From Aureibaculum sp. 2308TA14-22 (lineage in GTDB: Bacteria; Bacteroidota; Bacteroidia; Flavobacteriales; Flavobacteriaceae), in assembly GCF_040538665.1 (NCBI RefSeq), contig NZ_JBEWXT010000001.1, forward strand, positions 1,142,501 to 1,206,500: a stretch of DNA of 64,000 nucleotides. Direction: 5' to 3'. The notes under the pieces were generated by a model. That model searched no databases. It had not been told where the DNA came from and saw only the letters and a program-made list of their open reading frames with translations. The translations under genes and the position numbers were made by a program. Positions 46,061 through 55,729 of the stretch are shown here, piece by piece; positions within the stretch are counted from its first letter, which is position 1; each line of letters begins with the position of its first letter.

Positions 46061-46942
46061 GTGAAAGAAATAATATCAATTATAAGTTTTCTAACAGTTA
46101 TTACTATAACTGCACAAACGAAAACTACACATTCGTATGCGATAAAGGGTAATGATACCCTAAAATTAGATGTTTATACACCTAAAAATATAGAAACGAC
46201 CGATACGCTTCCAACATTATTATGGATGCATGGTGGTGGTTTTGCTGGAGGAACAAGAGATAACCCGGCAGAACAAAAACTAGCGGAATATGCTACTCAA
46301 CATGGGTTTATTGGAATCTCAATTTCCTATCGGTTACTTAGAAAGGGTAAAGCAACGGGTTTTGGTTGCAACTGTCCTAAAGAAGAAAAACTAAGCACAT
46401 TTAAAAATGCTGTTGAAGATTATATGGATGCTGCCTTGTACGTTGTAAATAATAAGGAAAAGCTTCATGTCAACTCTGACAAAATTATAGCGGGTGGCAG
46501 TAGTGCTGGAGCAGAAGGTATTTTAAATGCTGTTTTTATGCGTGAACACTTTATTAATAATCTTGAAAAATACAAGTCGGTAAAATTTGCAGGAGTATTT
46601 TCGTTAGCTGGGGCAATGGTAAATGCCAATTATATAACAAAAGAAAATGCCATTCCAACTGTACTATTTCACGGTACGGATGATAATTTAGTCCCTTACG
46701 GCACTGCACCCCATCATTATTGTAGTCCTGAAAAACCAGGTTACCTAATCTTGGACGGTTCGGCGACAATAGTTGAAAAGTTAAATGAACTTGATGAGTC
46801 TTACTATTTTTACAGTGTTATGGGTGGTAAGCATGAAATGTCAGGTGTTCCTTTTTACGATTTAGACAATGTATTTGAATTTTTTGACCAAACAATTTTA
46901 AACGATAAAATTGTACAGACCAAAAAAATAATCAAAAAATAA
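46061..46942 (+). CDS. Secreted alpha/beta hydrolase (HSL-type esterase)
   Basis: A 293-residue exported hydrolase started by GTG, with a signal peptide (ending TITAQ). It has the HGGG oxyanion motif (LWMHGGGFAGG) and the nucleophile S148 in GGSSAGAEG, with the Asp of DDNLVPYG and a C-terminal His (GGKHEMS) as likely triad members. A CNCPKEEK segment follows YRLLRKGKATG and is unusual. Such esterases act on acylated sugars or side chains. It follows GH3 by 57 bp and precedes the sulfatase by 3 bp. Confidence 0.82.
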   Translation: MKEIISIISFLTVITITAQTKTTHSYAIKGNDTLKLDVYTPKNIETTDTLPTLLWMHGGGFAGGTRDNPAEQKLAEYATQHGFIGISISYRLLRKGKATGFGCNCPKEEKLSTFKNAVEDYMDAALYVVNNKEKLHVNSDKIIAGGSSAGAEGILNAVFMREHFINNLEKYKSVKFAGVFSLAGAMVNANYITKENAIPTVLFHGTDDNLVPYGTAPHHYCSPEKPGYLILDGSATIVEKLNELDESYYFYSVMGGKHEMSGVPFYDLDNVFEFFDQTILNDKIVQTKKIIKK

Positions 46943-46945
46943 GTT

Positions 46946-48595
46946 ATGCGTAAGTTATTGATTTTAATAATTTTAATGTCATTTACTTTATCTTGTGGTA
47001 AAAGTAAAAAAAATAATAAATCCCAAACTGAAAAATCCAAAAGGCCAAACATTGTTTTTATTATGGCCGATGACCATGCCGAACAAGCTATAAGTGCTTA
47101 TGGACACCCGGTAAGTAAACTGGCACCAACACCAAATATTGATAGAATAGCTGATGATGGTGTAATCTTCAAAAATAACTTTAACACCAATTCCATCTGT
47201 GGGCCAAGTAGGGCTGTTATTTTAACTGGTAAACATAGCCATATTAATGGATTTAAAATGAATGGTAACCGATTTGATGGTAATCAAGTTACCTTGCCTA
47301 AATTATTACAAAAAGAAGGTTATCAAACTGCAATTGTTGGCAAATGGCACTTGCACGGCTATCCGCAAGGGTTTGATTATTGGAATATTATCCAAGACCA
47401 AGGCAATTATTACAACCCTAATTTTATACATAATGGTGATACTACTCTTATAGATGGATATGCAACGGATATTATTACCGATTTAAGTTTAAAATGGCTG
47501 GACGAAAATTCAAAAAAGGAAAAGCCGTTTTTTATGATGATACACCACAAAGCTCCGCATAGAAACTGGATGCCGGCACCTAGGCACATGAACTTGTATG
47601 ATTCCGTAAAATTCCCAATGCCCGATAGTTATTTTTCTAAACACGAGGGACAATTATCTGCACAATTACAACAGCAGACCATTTATAAAGATATGTACGA
47701 AGGGCACGATTTAAAAATGACAAAGATAAAGGGATCGCCCGAACTGGCACACAATCCTTGGAAAACCGATTTTAACAGAATGTCTCCCGAACAAAGGGCA
47801 GCCTGGGACAAGGCCTATCAACCCAAAAACGACGCGTTTCACGATGCAAACCTCAGCGGTAAAGAGTTGGCGGCATGGAAATACCAACGGTATATGCAAG
47901 AATACTTAGCTACCATAAAATCGGTTGATGAAGGAGTGGGTATGGTGTTAGATTATTTAGATGAGCACAACTTATCCGAAAACACAATTGTAGTTTATAC
48001 TTCAGATCAAGGTTTTTATCTTGGTGAAAAAGGTTTTTTTGATAAACGCTACATGTACGAAGAATCATTAGCTATGCCATTGTTAATGAAGTACCCAAAA
48101 GGCATAACTAAAGGAACTTTTATTAAGGCACTAACGCAAAATTTAGATTTTGCACAAACCTTTTTGGATTATGCCCAAGCTGAAGTTCCTACTGATATGC
48201 AGGGTAAATCCTTAAAACCACTATTAGATGGTAAGATGAATGATGAAGATTTTAGAGATGCTATTTATTACCATTATTACGATTTTCCCGCATTCCACAT
48301 GGTACACAAGCAATATGGTGTAAGGACAAAACGCTATAAACTCATTCATTTTTATGATGATATTGATTCCTGGGAATTGTATGATTTAAAAACAGATCCA
48401 AGTGAGAATAATAACCAAATTGACAATCCTGAATACAAACAGGTTAAAGAAAATTTATTAATTACTCTCGATTCATTACAAAAAGTATATAAAGTCACTG
48501 AAGATAATCTTAAACAAACCCCAAAAGAACGAGTAGAAAGAGCATATAAGCAATTTAAAAGATTAAGGGGAGAAGAGCCAAAGATTGATTTTTAA
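46946..48595 (+). CDS. S1-family sulfatase lipoprotein (C-x-P-x-R type)
   Basis: A 549-residue sulfatase (lipoprotein signal ending FTLSCGK). The metal site is IMADDHAEQA; the formylglycine motif is C85-G-P-S-R followed by AVILTGKHSHINGF; a second metal site is YTSDQGFYLGEKG. The C-terminal block with HMVHKQYGVRTKRYKLIHFY and WELYDLKTDPSENNN resembles that of GlcNAc-6-sulfatase-type S1 enzymes, so 6-O-sulfated hexosamine or hexose is a plausible substrate. It starts 3 bp after the esterase, so the two are likely co-translated. Confidence 0.9.
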   Translation: MRKLLILIILMSFTLSCGKSKKNNKSQTEKSKRPNIVFIMADDHAEQAISAYGHPVSKLAPTPNIDRIADDGVIFKNNFNTNSICGPSRAVILTGKHSHINGFKMNGNRFDGNQVTLPKLLQKEGYQTAIVGKWHLHGYPQGFDYWNIIQDQGNYYNPNFIHNGDTTLIDGYATDIITDLSLKWLDENSKKEKPFFMMIHHKAPHRNWMPAPRHMNLYDSVKFPMPDSYFSKHEGQLSAQLQQQTIYKDMYEGHDLKMTKIKGSPELAHNPWKTDFNRMSPEQRAAWDKAYQPKNDAFHDANLSGKELAAWKYQRYMQEYLATIKSVDEGVGMVLDYLDEHNLSENTIVVYTSDQGFYLGEKGFFDKRYMYEESLAMPLLMKYPKGITKGTFIKALTQNLDFAQTFLDYAQAEVPTDMQGKSLKPLLDGKMNDEDFRDAIYYHYYDFPAFHMVHKQYGVRTKRYKLIHFYDDIDSWELYDLKTDPSENNNQIDNPEYKQVKENLLITLDSLQKVYKVTEDNLKQTPKERVERAYKQFKRLRGEEPKIDF

Positions 48596-48641
48596 TCATA
48601 TTTATGTACATTAGTAGTTTTTAAAAAAGAAATCAACCAAC

Positions 48642-49853
48642 ATGAAAACCACTCTAAAAATTAAAAACGTAACTATATATTTATGCGTTTTGGGTCTTAT
48701 TCTTTTTATCTCTTGTTCAAAACAAGAAGAACCAATTAAAAAATGGTTTAAAGGTAATTTACATGCACATTCCTATTGGAGTGATGGTGATGATTTTCCT
48801 GAAATGATTATGGATTGGTACAAAACAAATGATTACGACTTTACAGTACTTTCAGACCATAATACATTAAACGAAGGCGATAAATGGATAACTATATCTA
48901 GCAAAGAATATCTTCAGCAGGGATTTAAAAAGTATTTGGAAAAATATGGAGAGGACTGGGTAACCCATCGATTAGATAGTGCTGATAATATTCAGGTAAA
49001 GTTAAAAACGTATGCCGAATACGAGCCATTATTTAAAGATGATAATTTTATTATGATACCCTCAGAAGAAGTCACTACAGGCTTTGAAGGTAAGCCAATT
49101 CATATTAATGCTACCAATATTCAGAAAAAAATAACTCCGGTAAAAGGTGACACTAAAGTTGAGGTAATACAAAATAATATTGATGCTATTTTAGCACAGC
49201 GTGCAGCACTCAATGTGCCAATATTACCACACATTAATCATCCTAATTTTGGTTTTGCCCTTACTGCTGATGATTTTGTTCAATTGAACAACCTGCATTT
49301 TTTTGAAGTCTACAACGGACATCCCGCTGTATTTAATGAAGGTGATTCAACACATTTAAGCACAGAACAGATTTGGGACATAGTTAACACCGCTTATGCC
49401 CAACAAAACAAACCTTTGCTATATGGAATAGCAACGGATGACAGCCATCATTATCACCAATTTGGAAAAAAGTATAGCAATGCTGGCAGGGGATGGGTTA
49501 TGGTGCAATCTGATAGTTTAAAAACATCTAATATTATTTCTGCTATGGAAGCAGGAAATTTTTATGGTTCAACAGGGGTAGTACTGGATGAAATAAATTT
49601 AGAAAAAGATAAATTGAATATAAGAGTAAAATCAGAACCTAAAGTAAACTACAAAATTGAGTTTATTGGAGTTTCTAAAACAGATAAAAAACCAAAGATT
49701 ATAAAATCTGTTGATGGTTTTGAAGCATCCCTTACCTTAGATGATAATTATTTGTTTGTAAGAGCTAACGTAATTTCCGATAAAACTAATAAAAACTTTT
49801 TTGATGAAGATGAGTTTGAGAAAGCTTGGGTTCAGCCTGTATTGCTAAAATAA
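48642..49853 (+). CDS. PHP-domain lipoprotein
   Basis: A 403-residue lipoprotein (signal ending LFISCSKQ). It opens with the PHP phosphoesterase motif NLHAHSYWSDG (metal-binding H41 and H43) followed by FTVLSDHNTL; later metal ligands are visible in MIPSEEVTT, LPHINHPNFG and ATDDSHHYH. Family members hydrolyse phosphate esters; exported versions in Bacteroidota are uncharacterised. A C-terminal beta-rich domain (about 300-403) follows. It might remove phosphate from sugars freed by the locus, but this is only context. Confidence 0.8.
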   Translation: MKTTLKIKNVTIYLCVLGLILFISCSKQEEPIKKWFKGNLHAHSYWSDGDDFPEMIMDWYKTNDYDFTVLSDHNTLNEGDKWITISSKEYLQQGFKKYLEKYGEDWVTHRLDSADNIQVKLKTYAEYEPLFKDDNFIMIPSEEVTTGFEGKPIHINATNIQKKITPVKGDTKVEVIQNNIDAILAQRAALNVPILPHINHPNFGFALTADDFVQLNNLHFFEVYNGHPAVFNEGDSTHLSTEQIWDIVNTAYAQQNKPLLYGIATDDSHHYHQFGKKYSNAGRGWVMVQSDSLKTSNIISAMEAGNFYGSTGVVLDEINLEKDKLNIRVKSEPKVNYKIEFIGVSKTDKKPKIIKSVDGFEASLTLDDNYLFVRANVISDKTNKNFFDEDEFEKAWVQPVLLK

Positions 49854-49900
49854 AAGAGATTTATTTAAATAATAGTTTTTAATTCGCCATTACTTAATAT

Positions 49901-51553
49901 ATGATAAGTATTATTTCATTTGTGGGATTTACCGCATTAGTAGCAATTATTTCTTATTACGCTACGCGTAAAACAGACGAAAACACATCTGACGGATACT
50001 TTTTAGGAGGTAGAAGTTTAACGGCCGGGGTTATAGCTGGGTCCCTATTACTGACTAATTTATCTACAGAGCAGATTGTAGGTTTAAATGGCTCATCCTA
50101 CACAAGTGGTTTGTCCGTGATGGTATGGGAAACATTGGCGGCAATAGCAATGATAGTAACAGCATTATTTTTATTACCTAAATATTTAAAAGACGGTTTA
50201 ACTACCGTACCACAGTTTTTGGCCAAACGTTTTGACGTAACTACAAAAACGTTAACTTCGGTTTTGTTTTTATCGGGCTATGCAATTGTTTTACTTCCTG
50301 TAATATTATACTCTGGTTCATTGGCTATTAGCGGTATGTTTAACATTCCAGATCTATTGAGTGTTTCTCATACAGCTTCTATTTGGATATGTGTTTTTGG
50401 TATAGGTATTATTGGGTCTATTTATGCCATTTTTGGCGGTTTAAAAGCCGTTGCTGTTTCTGATTCAATTAATGCTGTAGGTCTATTAGTTGGTGGTATT
50501 TTAATTCCAATTTTCGGTTTGATGTATATTGGTGACGGGAGTTTTTTAGAAGGATTAACAATATTAACAACAGAGAATCTTGATAAATTTAATTCTATCG
50601 GTGGACCAACAGATCCAGTACCATTCTACACTATTTTTACGGGTATGATGTTGGTACAATTATTTTATTGGGGTACCAATCAGCAAATAATTCAAAGAGC
50701 ATTGGCGGCTAAAAATTTGGCAGAAGGCCAAAAAGGATTATTGTTAGCGTCATTCATTAAAATATTAGGGCCGTTGATTGTGGTTTTACCTGGAATTATC
50801 GCTTATCATATCTTTCAAGGAAGTTTAGAAAATGCCGATCAGGCCTATCCAATGCTTGTAAACAAAGTATTACCCACAGCCTTAGTTGGTTTTTTTGCTG
50901 CGGTATTATTTGGTGCAATTTTAAGTTCGTTTAACTCTGTATTAAACAGTTCGGTTACTTTATTTGGTATTGATATTTACAAGCAACATTTTAATAAAGA
51001 AGCTAATGAGAAAACTGTAGTAAAATATGGTAAAACGTTTGGGATTGTTTTGGCCATCGCTGCAATGCTAATTGCACCACTAATAGCCAATGCAGGGAGT
51101 TTGTTCGATTATCTACAAGAAGTGAACGGAATATATAGTATTCCAATTTTAAGCATAATCGTGGTGGGTTATTTGACGAAAAGAGTACCGGCAATAGCGG
51201 CTAAAATAGGATTACTTTCAGGGTGTTTACTTTATTGCCTTAGTCAGTTTTATTTAAAAGATAAATTTATAGATAAAGCTATGGCAAAAGCATCATCTTC
51301 AGGCATAACCGATACTGCTGAATTAGCCTTAATTAAGGCACAAGCATATCCACATTTTTTGGATATGATGGCTATTTTATTTGTTTTCAATATCATTATA
51401 ATGCTTATTATTGGTAAAATTTACCCTTCAAAAAAACCGTATATACAAGAATACACCAAGCAGGTCGATATTACGCCTTGGAAATATGTAAAAGTAGCAG
51501 GACTGTTTATAGTACTCTTGGTAGTCGGAATTTATATTTACTTTGCTGGCTAG
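49901..51553 (+). CDS. Sodium:solute symporter (SSS family) for a sugar
   Basis: A 550-residue inner-membrane protein with about 14 hydrophobic segments. Family features: YFLGGRSLTAGVIAGSLLLTNLSTEQIVGLNG at the first helices (given here in the continuous family context), FAIFGGLKAVA-type Na+ site region, and WGTNQQIIQRALAAKNLAEGQ in the middle, as in SGLT-like sugar carriers. It would bring monosaccharides into the cytoplasm after the periplasmic enzymes act. It sits 47 bp after the PHP gene on the same strand. Confidence 0.88.
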   Translation: MISIISFVGFTALVAIISYYATRKTDENTSDGYFLGGRSLTAGVIAGSLLLTNLSTEQIVGLNGSSYTSGLSVMVWETLAAIAMIVTALFLLPKYLKDGLTTVPQFLAKRFDVTTKTLTSVLFLSGYAIVLLPVILYSGSLAISGMFNIPDLLSVSHTASIWICVFGIGIIGSIYAIFGGLKAVAVSDSINAVGLLVGGILIPIFGLMYIGDGSFLEGLTILTTENLDKFNSIGGPTDPVPFYTIFTGMMLVQLFYWGTNQQIIQRALAAKNLAEGQKGLLLASFIKILGPLIVVLPGIIAYHIFQGSLENADQAYPMLVNKVLPTALVGFFAAVLFGAILSSFNSVLNSSVTLFGIDIYKQHFNKEANEKTVVKYGKTFGIVLAIAAMLIAPLIANAGSLFDYLQEVNGIYSIPILSIIVVGYLTKRVPAIAAKIGLLSGCLLYCLSQFYLKDKFIDKAMAKASSSGITDTAELALIKAQAYPHFLDMMAILFVFNIIIMLIIGKIYPSKKPYIQEYTKQVDITPWKYVKVAGLFIVLLVVGIYIYFAG

Positions 51554-51593
51554 TTATTTATTACTTATTTTTATAGAATAAATATAATGTAAA

Positions 51594-53186
51594 ATGCCAA
51601 AAATTCTTTCCGTAAAACAATTGTACGAAGCAGATAAAGTTACAGTACAAAAAAACAACATAAGTTTTATCGACTTAATGGAGCATGTTGGTACGTTGTG
51701 CTTTCAATGGATACACCAGAGATTGCAAGGCGGTCAAGTTAACATTCAGATTTTTTGTGGTACAGGTAATAATGGAGGTGATGGCTTGGTGATTGCCAGG
51801 CATTTAAAACAGCATGGGTATAATGTGAAAACACATATTATAAATTGTGGTAATGAACGTTCAGAAGTGTTCTTAAAAAATTATGATAGATTAAAAGAGA
51901 TTGGTGTTTGGGCTGAAATGATAACTTGCGAAAGTGAACTACCTCAACTATCTGAAAACGATATGATTGTAGATGCTATCTTTGGTTTAGGTTTAAGTAG
52001 AAAACCAGAAAATTTAATTAAAGAAGTAATACAACATATCAATGCTTCTAATGCTTATGTGTTGTCAATAGATTTTCCATCTGGTTTATATGCGGAAAAA
52101 GCGGTTACAGACACTGAAGCAGTTGTTAGAGCTTATCATACATTAACTTTTCAAACACCTAAATTGGCATTTTTATTACCTGAAAATAAAAATTACACTC
52201 AAACTTGGGATGTGTTGAATATTGGTTTGGATACCGAATATATTTATAATGCTAAAACTGATAATTACTTAATTCTAAAAGAGGATATAAAACCTATTTA
52301 CCGTTTTAGAGAGCAGTTCTCTCACAAAGGTGATTTTGGTCACTCTCTGATTGTAGGTGGTAGTTTTGGTAAAATAGGTGCAGTAACACTATCCTCAAGA
52401 GCAGCACTTTCCATCGGGAGTGGACTGGTAACGTCTCATATACCAAATTGTGGTTATCAGGTTATACAAACCTCTATTCCTGAGGTCATGGTTGAAGTTG
52501 ATGGCGAAAGCGAATTGCATAACTTTAAAACGAATGTGCAACCATCGGTAATTGGTATTGGAATTGGTATGGGGACAAAACCGGAAACCGCAAAAGGTTT
52601 TGAAAATTTTTTAAAAAGAAATACTGTTCCTTTGGTTTTAGACGCTGATGCTATTAATCTTTTATCAAAAAATAAAGAATTACTTACGTTACTACCAGAA
52701 AACTCGGTTTTAACACCACATCCTAAGGAGTTTGAACGTTTAGTAGGCAAATGGAAAAACGATTATGACAAGCTAAAAAAGTTGCGTTCACTTTCTAAAA
52801 AACATAAACTGATTATAGTCTTAAAAGGAGCTTATTCGGCCATTGCCCATGAAGGTGAATTGTATTTTAATTCATCTGGAAATCCAGCATTGGCCACGGC
52901 TGGTAGCGGTGATGTACTAACAGGTGTTATTACTGGATTAGTCGCACAAAAATACCATCCGTTTGAAGCAGCTTTGCTTGGTGTATTTTTACACGGAAAA
53001 ACGGCTGAATTAGCTATGCAAACTAAAGTTTATGAGACCTTTACAGCTTCTGACAGTATTGACTACCTGTCATCTGCTATTTTAGATTTATTAAAGAAAG
53101 AGCAGCCAATAATTCAGCAAAAAGAAGAGGAGTCTGCAAATAATGAAAACACAAAAGATGATGAAGATAATGAAATGTATATATAA
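51594..53186 (+). CDS. nnr: Bifunctional NAD(P)H-hydrate epimerase / ADP-dependent dehydratase
   Basis: A 530-residue repair enzyme that converts damaged NAD(P)HX back to NAD(P)H. The N-terminal YjeF epimerase domain (about 1-215) has GTGNNGGDG (56-64); the C-terminal ribokinase-like dehydratase domain (about 225-505) has AGSGDVLTG (from A436, catalytic D440). The C-terminal 25 residues are acidic and low in complexity (EEESANNENTKDDEDNEM), beyond the usual end of the family. It is a housekeeping gene inserted between the two carbohydrate loci. Confidence 0.93.
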   Translation: MPKILSVKQLYEADKVTVQKNNISFIDLMEHVGTLCFQWIHQRLQGGQVNIQIFCGTGNNGGDGLVIARHLKQHGYNVKTHIINCGNERSEVFLKNYDRLKEIGVWAEMITCESELPQLSENDMIVDAIFGLGLSRKPENLIKEVIQHINASNAYVLSIDFPSGLYAEKAVTDTEAVVRAYHTLTFQTPKLAFLLPENKNYTQTWDVLNIGLDTEYIYNAKTDNYLILKEDIKPIYRFREQFSHKGDFGHSLIVGGSFGKIGAVTLSSRAALSIGSGLVTSHIPNCGYQVIQTSIPEVMVEVDGESELHNFKTNVQPSVIGIGIGMGTKPETAKGFENFLKRNTVPLVLDADAINLLSKNKELLTLLPENSVLTPHPKEFERLVGKWKNDYDKLKKLRSLSKKHKLIIVLKGAYSAIAHEGELYFNSSGNPALATAGSGDVLTGVITGLVAQKYHPFEAALLGVFLHGKTAELAMQTKVYETFTASDSIDYLSSAILDLLKKEQPIIQQKEEESANNENTKDDEDNEMYI

Positions 53187-53281
53187 GCTGAATATAGATT
53201 GATAATGTACAAGATTTTTTATTAAAATCTAGTTGTTGATAACTGCCTAATAATTCTTCAATAAAGATTGATTTATTTTGA

Positions 53282-53289
53282 TATTTTTG
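53282..53289 (+). promoter_or_regulatory. Candidate -7 box (TATTTTTG) for GH92
   Basis: Exact TAnnTTTG match 48 nt before the ATG at 53338. No good -33 partner. Confidence 0.5.
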
Positions 53290-53337
53290 CCGCAAATTAA
53301 ATGCTAACCTGTACAATTACAGATAATAAGAAAAGTA

Positions 53338-55578
53338 ATGTTCTCCTTTGTAAAAATATTGAAAATTAAAAGATACACCTTCTTTTTACTAATACTTTTT
53401 ATCGGTTTCTCATCCGTTGCACAACGCCCTGTAGATTATGTAAATCCATTTATTGGTACTTCTAACTTTGGGGCTACTAATCCTGGAGCTATTGCCCCCA
53501 GAGGTATGGCAAGCGTATCTCCTTTTAATGTTGCTGGTAGGCAAAATAGTTTAGAAAAAGATAGTAGATGGTTATCAAATCCATACGTACATGAAAATGA
53601 ATTTTTGACAGGATTCTCACATGTTAATTTAAGTGGAGTAGGTTGTCCGGATTTAGGAGTAATAATTACAATGCCTACGGTTGGAGACTTGGAAATTGAT
53701 CATTTAAAATATGGCTCAACGTATAAAAATGAAATTGCAAAAGCAGGTTATTACAGTACCATATTATCTAATTCTAATGTTAAAGTTGAAACTACCGCTA
53801 CAACGAGATCGGGAATAAGCAGATATCATTTTCCAGCTGGTAAGGCAAATATACTAGTTAATCTAGGATTGGGGTTAACCAACGAACAAGGCGGAATGAT
53901 TAAAGCTGTTTCTCCAACCGAAATAGAAGGGTTTAGAACAGTAGGTAGTTTTTGCTACTATAAACCTGAGGAAACTTATCCGGTTTATTTTGTAGCTAAG
54001 GTTAATATGGCTTCAGATGAGTTTGGAGTTTGGAAAAAGCCTAGGACTGAAACTGGTGTTGAAGCACAATGGATGGGGTATAACGGTAAAGATAGATTCT
54101 ATAAAAATTATTATAAAGAGGTAGTTGGAGATAGTATTGGTGGGTATTTTTCATATAATTTTGATAAACCTACAAATGTGGAATTGAAAGTAGGGATATC
54201 ATATGTTAGTATAGAAAATGCACGAGAGAATTTAGAAAGAGAAACTTCTAATTTATCCTTTTTAGAAATTTATCATCAAACGGAATTGGAGTGGAATAAC
54301 TTGCTTTCTAAAATTACGGTAGAAGGTGGTTCAAAAGATGATAAAACAGTTTTTTACACAGCTCTGTACCATACGCTAATCCATCCTAATACGTTAAATG
54401 ATGCTAATGGTGAATATCCAAAGATGGGTACAAGAGAGACATTAAAAACCAGCGGCACGCGATTTACAGTATTTTCGTTTTGGGATACCTATAGAAACTT
54501 ACATTCGCTAATGTCTTTGGTATATCCAGATCAACAATTGAACATGGTAAATAGCATGCTTGATGTTTACGATGAAAGCGGATGGTTGCCCAAATGGGAA
54601 TTAAATTCGACAGAAACCACAACTATGGTAGGAGATCCTGCCGGTATTGTACTTGCTGATACTTACTTGAGAGGCATTCGTGATTTTGATATCAACAAGG
54701 CCTATGAAGCTATGGTAAAGAGTGCAGATCAAATCAATAATAATCCGTTACGTCCAGGACTAAAAAACTATATTGAAAAAGGATATTTAGTTGCTGGTGA
54801 AGGTGGTTCAGTATCAACTACACAAGAATATAATATTTCAGATTTTGCCATTGCCCAACTGGCTCGCGTTCTTGGTAAAAAAGAAGATGAAGCTAGATTT
54901 AGAGAGCGTTCAATTTCTTACAGAAATTTATTTGATAAAGATTATAAATTATTACGCCCTAAAAATGCCGATGGTACTTGGTATAGTCCGTTTGATCCTA
55001 CCAAAGGAGCCAATTTTGAGAAAAACGTGGGTTTTATAGAAGGTAATTCATGGCAATATACGTTTATGGTAAGTCATGATACCCCAGGTTTAATTAAGTT
55101 AATGGGCGGTAGAAGAGCATTTACAAATCAATTGCAAGAAGTTTTTGATAAAAAACATTTTGACATGGCTAATGAACCAGATATCGCTTATCCATATCTG
55201 TTTAATTATGTTAGAGGAGAAGAGTGGCGTACACAAACTATGGTTGATGCCTTAAGAAGATCTTATTTTAAAAATTCACCCGATGGCTTACCCGGTAATG
55301 ATGATACTGGAACGATGTCCGCATGGATTATTTACAGTATGATGGGTATTTACCCTGTAAGTCCCGCTGATCCAATATATACATTTACTACTCCCGTCTT
55401 TGACAAGATAACTATTGAATTGGACCCTAAATATTATAACGGTAGAGTACTCGTTATTGAAAAAGAAGGTATGGGTAATATCAAAGAAATTTTATTAAAT
55501 GGCGAAGAACATAAAGGTTACTTTATCAACCATTTTGAATTGGTGAATGGCCACAGGCTAAAGTTTATGTTGGAATAA
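53338..55578 (+). CDS. GH92 alpha-mannosidase-type glycoside hydrolase
   Basis: A 746-residue secreted exo-alpha-mannosidase family member (signal ending SSVAQ). The GH92 opening PVDYVNPFIGTSNFGATNPGA, then FSHVNLSGVGCPDLG, VFYTALYHTLIHPN, RFTVFSFWDTYRNLHSL, and the C-terminal PDGLPGNDDTGTMSAWIIYSMMGIYPV with GNDDTG are all present. GH92 enzymes are calcium-dependent and inverting, and trim mannose from N-glycans or alpha-mannan. The length fits the family. The next gene on the strand is a DUF4838 protein and a SusCD pair; together they suggest a mannose-containing glycan, though no GH76 or GH99 is present. Confidence 0.92.
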   Translation: MFSFVKILKIKRYTFFLLILFIGFSSVAQRPVDYVNPFIGTSNFGATNPGAIAPRGMASVSPFNVAGRQNSLEKDSRWLSNPYVHENEFLTGFSHVNLSGVGCPDLGVIITMPTVGDLEIDHLKYGSTYKNEIAKAGYYSTILSNSNVKVETTATTRSGISRYHFPAGKANILVNLGLGLTNEQGGMIKAVSPTEIEGFRTVGSFCYYKPEETYPVYFVAKVNMASDEFGVWKKPRTETGVEAQWMGYNGKDRFYKNYYKEVVGDSIGGYFSYNFDKPTNVELKVGISYVSIENARENLERETSNLSFLEIYHQTELEWNNLLSKITVEGGSKDDKTVFYTALYHTLIHPNTLNDANGEYPKMGTRETLKTSGTRFTVFSFWDTYRNLHSLMSLVYPDQQLNMVNSMLDVYDESGWLPKWELNSTETTTMVGDPAGIVLADTYLRGIRDFDINKAYEAMVKSADQINNNPLRPGLKNYIEKGYLVAGEGGSVSTTQEYNISDFAIAQLARVLGKKEDEARFRERSISYRNLFDKDYKLLRPKNADGTWYSPFDPTKGANFEKNVGFIEGNSWQYTFMVSHDTPGLIKLMGGRRAFTNQLQEVFDKKHFDMANEPDIAYPYLFNYVRGEEWRTQTMVDALRRSYFKNSPDGLPGNDDTGTMSAWIIYSMMGIYPVSPADPIYTFTTPVFDKITIELDPKYYNGRVLVIEKEGMGNIKEILLNGEEHKGYFINHFELVNGHRLKFMLE

Positions 55579-55639
55579 TTTTTAAGTACCTATTCTTATT
55601 TTTATTGCATTTGTATTCTTAACAATGCTGGGTTATTTA

Positions 55640-55701
55640 TAACTTTGCGTTTGTTATTGGTCGATAAGTTTGTTATTTAATAGTTAAGTTACTTATTTTT
55701 G
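55640..55701 (+). promoter_or_regulatory. Promoter of the DUF4838 gene: -33 TTTG and -7 TATTTTTG
   Basis: TTTG at 55669-55672 and TATTTTTG at 55694-55701 are separated by 21 bp, matching the Bacteroidota promoter layout, and the ATG is 28 nt further on. A second -7-like box, TAACTTTG, lies at 55640-55647. This is the best-formed promoter in the window. Confidence 0.7.
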
Positions 55702-55729
55702 ACATAAGTATCCTCTAAAAGTATTAAAA

